Shown: piece by piece, positions 60,401-64,000 of the stretch
How positions within the stretch are numbered: the first letter of the stretch is position 1
Layout of the letters: every line of letters begins with the position of its first letter
From: Utricularia gibba
Taxonomy: Eukaryota; Streptophyta; Magnoliopsida; Lamiales; Lentibulariaceae
Length of the DNA: 64,000 bases
Assembly (NCBI GenBank): GCA_002189035.1
Contig: CM007990.1
Span: 496,001-560,000 of the forward strand
Reading direction: 5' to 3'
Made by a program: the position numbers and the translations under genes
The notes under the pieces: generated by a model
What the model was told of the DNA's origin: nothing
The model's database searches: none
The model's input: only the letters and a program-made list of their open reading frames with translations

Positions 60401-61563
60401 GTTCTGAAAAACATTTTTGGAAAGCTAGTATCATAAGCCACTAAAAAGTGCAAAATATCACCCTAGTAAAATGGCCTATTTTGAGAAACTGGAACTCCAG
60501 TTTTCAGGGCTTCCGAAAGGAAAAGCATAAACTCCAGAAAAATTTACGGAACAAGTTTCATAGTTTATAAAACTGGATAGCATTTATGCAAAGGAGGGCC
60601 TCACAAACCTGGTAAGCATTCTTGTTACAAAGCAAGATGGGAAACGTAACATATTCCTTCATGATTCTCCAAATCATATTTGAAGAAATGTCATGGCAGC
60701 ACTTAGGCTCGGTATACTGTAAAGCCAAAACTTGAAGGAAAGAATACCTATGGAATCAATGATGATTAGAAAATCAGGTATCAGCTCTTTCGCCTAGAAT
60801 TTAGACAAGCCTAGTCAATCCCATATACATCAATGCCGTGATACCTCTGCTGAAGTAATTTTGCATTCGCGAACATTTTAACAGCATGCTGACTAGCTTC
60901 CAAAGAAGACTCAAAATACTCACCCACAAGAACTAAGAAAACCCCCTTTTCCTTCAAAATATTCCCGCTTTCTACATTCACGTTGAACCAGCAATGAGAA
61001 TCACCTGAAAATTTACACCGTTAGAGCATTTGGAACATACTAAACCATGCATCGTGGATAGGCGCAGCACCTCAACCTCTAGGATGATGAAGCGACGATC
61101 CAATGAAGGTCATCAAATCATCGACTTTCGACAAATTCGGATGCTCTGTATCTGGAAAACTACCATACCTGACAAGGCTGTCACTTACCTATTAGAATCA
61201 ATGGAAAACTGAAAAGGCGAAAATTTCCAATTAACAAAAAGAAAAAAAAAACAAACAAAAAGTCGACACCCACCTCTGCACTTGGAAGCCCACAATCCCA
61301 AAACTCCGAGTCTTTGCAGTCCAAGACGCATTTAAATGGTAATTCGCTGAAAAATTGCTTCCTGCACCATATAACACAACGTAAAAAGAACTTCACCAAA
61401 TTATGAAAATGCATGCCAAACGAATAACTCATCAACGGAAAGCCTAACTTGCAAAAATAACTATCCAAAACGAAAAACACCCTGTGATTCATTATGCCTT
61501 ACCAAGAAAATGACTTCTGGGTAGAGCACACAATATACGGCGAGTTCCTTGTCTGAAGTACAT
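57433..61563 (-). CDS. EMB1974: NHL-repeat protein, EMB1974-like
   Basis: A many-exon gene. Resolved 3' exons are 58056-58201, 57810-57974 and 57433-57726 (stop TGA 57433-57435). Upstream exons include NYHLNASWTAKTRSFGIVGF (about 61371-61264), a block WFNVNVESGNILKEKGVFLV near 60990, and the NHL propeller: RLFISDVNHHRIISLDKDGK, GYEDGEFENAKLMRPAASLY, ILYFADSENHAIRRADM. Then follow NRIISNIWRKRNP and SFSLPWHILKSSNNEIFVLN. The C-terminus has WYDELDNLVFEQEES and AIIQAALYLRLQEKEG. The order and motifs match Arabidopsis EMB1974 (At3g07060), needed for embryo development, of unknown molecular role and probably targeted to an organelle. The start is uncertain: ATG at 61563 (MYFRQGTRRILCALPRS) is the first in-frame ATG in the first exon. 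Confidence 0.82.
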
Positions 61564-62423
61564 TCCGAGGCACGGAGACGTTCGTTCTTGAACCAGAACT
61601 CGGCCGCGTATTTTAGCAACAACAGAAATGGCAAGACTTTTGCAGGGTTTAATTCGCTTTCCTGTCTTGACTCTCGTCCTTGAGCAGTTCACAATCGAGA
61701 CGTGGGCTGTAAGGTTTGGGCCTCATTAATGGGCCTTTGTTTATGGGCCCAATAAGTAGATTATAAGGAGGCCGTTTCGCCATCAAACATGCTCCGTTGA
61801 AATTGGGCCCTGAAATCAGATCATGGTATCAGTGTACGGATGTTAACTGAAGCTTACTCCGTGTCCAAAGGTCGGACCACATTTCCTTCGTCACCGATCA
61901 TTCCGTAGCTCTCTGTTCTTAAGTTTCTTTCTTTCGAGGGCTTGGAGAGTTCTGCACTTCTTTTTTTTTAAAGAATTGCGATTCGATAATGATTCGCTGA
62001 ATGCTTGAAGCTTCTCTGGGAATGGGTATCGACATCGAGAGCTTTCATTTGGCTTTTGATTAAGCAAATTTCGAACTTGGGGTGTTGATGTGGAGAAGAG
62101 CGAGGAGTTAATCGTTTTCATTGAGAAAGAAGGTTTGATTTTGTTTCTACTAGTTGTTTCTTTTGGAGTTATTGTTGTTAAGTGAAGTGAACATTATCTG
62201 CTTCCATGTTCATGGTTTGAGTTCGAATTCTGTGTTTACAAGCTTGGATCTGTCTGGGATCTTTGGTGGGAGTCTGATCTGTTAGCGGGTTGGATGATGT
62301 GCATGTTAGCTGGTTGAAAATTGTGATAAATAAGCTGATACATTATTTATTTATTTTTTTCTTTGACAGAGAAGTTCTTGAGAAAAGTAAGGGTGTTTGG
62401 AGTCCTTTCTTGGTTTGGCAGAC
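61564..62423. promoter_or_regulatory. Divergent promoter between EMB1974-like gene and LUH
   Basis: An 860-base shared upstream region. Between 61715 and 61810 are TTTGGGCCTCATTAATGGGC, CTTTGTTTATGGGCCCAAT and AATTGGGCCCTG, a site II-like cluster. The LUH leader probably has an intron from about 62131 (AAG|GTTTGA) to about 62369 (TTTGACAG). Confidence 0.5.
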
Positions 62424-64000
62424 ATGGCGCAGAGTAACTGGGAAGCTGATAAGATGTATGGAACTTGAACTTTTAATTTCTCCCACATCTCAAGGATTCA
62501 TTTTAATGATTTAAATGTACTTGTATTTTCATCATGCCCGACCGGCGTGACGCATTTTTCGATTTATTTCAAAGCCATCGATGCCGATGAATGATTTTTC
62601 ATTTTCTGAACAGGCTTGATGTCTACATTCATGATTATCTGCTGAAGAGAAAGTTGCATAATTCTGCAAAAGCTTTCATGACAGAAGGAAAAGTAGCAGC
62701 TGATCCTGTTGGTAAGGAGTGTTTCTGTCAAACGGGGGTATTCCTGAAACCGTCAGGACTTTTTCCTCATTTTTTTTGGAAAATAAACCTTATCAGTTTC
62801 CTTGGACTCGGTTCTGAACTATATTGTAGCTATTGATGCACCTGGAGGATTTCTCTTTGAGTGGTGGTCTGTCTTCTGGGATATTTTTATTGCAAGAACA
62901 AATGAGAAGCATTCTGAGGCAGCTGCAGCATATATTGAGGTTTCAATTTTTTTTTTCTAAATGCATTTTTTGTTCTTATATGATTTTGTGCCGTTTGATT
63001 TACTTGTGATGCAAATAATTTTAGACACAGCATCTAAAAGCGAAAGAACAGCAGCTGCAACTGCAGCAGTTGCAACTTATGCAGCAGCACAATTTGCAGC
63101 GAAGGGATCCCAACCATTCTCCATTGGGTCCCTTGTCCTCTGATGGAATTATCGGGCAACAATCTGCAAGTTTGTTAGCTATGAAAATGTATGAAGAACG
63201 AATGAAACACCCAAATTCCATGGATTTGGATGCAACTTCAGGCCTAATGGATCCCAATCGGATGGCACTTCTAAAGGCGCAATCAACTCAACAAGGGTGA
63301 GTTTTCTTAAAAAATAAATGGCAAGTGTTGAAGAGTAATGAGTCATTTTTTTGTACTATCATTGGCTCAGACAAATGATGCAAGGAAACTCTGGGAGCAT
63401 GTCTGCCGCTTTGCAGCAAATACAAGGGCGGCCACAGCTTGCGAATGTAAGAGTACACTTCTTTCTCTCTGCTTTTCTCTGCTTTTTTGGTGGCAATGAA
63501 TCAATACGTACATATTTTCGGTAGGATGTCAAACCAGAAGTTAACTTCGGTGCCACACAGAAACCTCTTTCTATGGATCCATCATCCATGTACGGGCAAG
63601 CAATTCTTCAGTCAAAATCTGGACTTGGCAATGCAGGTTTGGGATATATTCGTGACTTTTTTTTTTCTCTGTAATTTGGATCATTTAGAAAATTGCAGAT
63701 GATGACTTATTTTTCATCGGCTATTCACTTTTAGCCTGTTTTTAACGTTTAATGGAGTAACCTACTCATTTCAGGGTTAAACCAAGGAGTAAGTGGCCTT
63801 CCGCTTAAGGGTTGGCCACTGACAGTGAGTTCTCGATGTCCCTGCTTTCCATGTTACCTGTTTTCCATGCCAAAAGGAAGACTAACAAAATCGTCTGATA
63901 TCTGTTAGGGAATCGACCAACTAAGACCAAATATGGGTCTGCAAATGCAGAACCCTGCAGTGCAGTCTCAGAACCAGTTTCTGTTGGCATCACAACAGCA
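62424..64000 (+). CDS. LUH: Transcriptional co-repressor LEUNIG_HOMOLOG, 5' part
   Basis: Visible exons: 62424-62455, 62614-62711, 62830-62939, 63025-63296, 63371-63446, 63525-63636, 63775-63824 and 63909 to the window end. All are in phase. It begins [11 protein letters not shown], then the LisH motif [20 protein letters not shown]. The LUFS domain follows ([37 protein letters not shown]), then Gln-rich sequence ([20 protein letters not shown]) and [20 protein letters not shown]. The WD40 propeller would lie beyond base 64000. LEU/LUH bind SEUSS-type adaptors through LUFS and recruit repression machinery. LUH is also known as MUM1 in seed mucilage. [11 protein letters not shown] and the GWPLTGI block favour LUH over LEUNIG. 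Confidence 0.92.

Overview
The window is nuclear DNA of a flowering plant. Genes are split by short GT-AG introns in AT-rich DNA. They include plant-only families (Aux/IAA, YUCCA, GAUT, potato inhibitor I, MYB-CC, LEUNIG, JASON, TRM/DUF4378) and a nuclear photosystem II gene (psbW). I cannot name the species. Exon boundaries were read by hand from splice signals, reading-phase continuity and remembered protein families; no alignment was run.

Layout. 1-6 kb: 3' part of a mitochondrial TatB-like gene, then two Aux/IAA genes head to head (IAA1-4 type on -, IAA7/14/17 type on +). 7.8-13.8 kb (-): psbW, a GAUT5/6-like galacturonosyltransferase and a pfkB sugar kinase. 14.3 kb (+): a small potato-inhibitor-I gene. 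14.8-20.9 kb (-): the SNARE USE1 and the oligosaccharyltransferase subunit HAP6/ribophorin II. 21.2 kb: a NECAP-like pseudogene. 22-25.7 kb (-): plastid MRL7 and a protein with a decayed WRC motif. 27-32 kb (+): BARD1 and JASON. 32.4-36.5 kb (-): a MYB-CC (PHR1-like) factor and RPL23/uL14. 37.5-38.8 kb (+): a BODENLOS-type Aux/IAA. 39.3 kb (-): a collapsed S-nitrosoglutathione reductase (class III ADH) copy. 40.5 kb (+): a small cupin, followed by a degenerate ~100-bp tandem repeat field. 45.4 kb (+): a YUCCA auxin-biosynthesis enzyme. 48.5-50.9 kb (+): a TRM/DUF4378 protein. 52 kb (-): a one-finger C2H2 protein. 53.8 kb (+): LSM5. 55.5 kb (+): a small gene of unknown function. 57.4-61.6 kb (-): an EMB1974-like NHL protein. 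62.4 kb to the end (+): the 5' half of LEUNIG_HOMOLOG.

Connections. Four genes concern auxin: one makes it (YUCCA) and three encode Aux/IAA repressors. The others are mostly housekeeping (ER glycosylation and SNARE, ribosome, RNA processing, plastid) with TGGGCC/T (site II-like) motifs in several promoters. I see no operon-like logic and no convincing new system.

The strongest unexpected signal is repeated. Otherwise intact genes for IAA14-type Aux/IAA, psbW, BARD1 and TRM each carry a one-base frameshift inside a G or C run of 4-5 bases. In each case one extra G/C restores the family sequence and makes the total coding length a multiple of three. This points to homopolymer under-calling in the assembly rather than four independent gene deaths. 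The NECAP-like and ADH copies, in contrast, are genuinely degraded.
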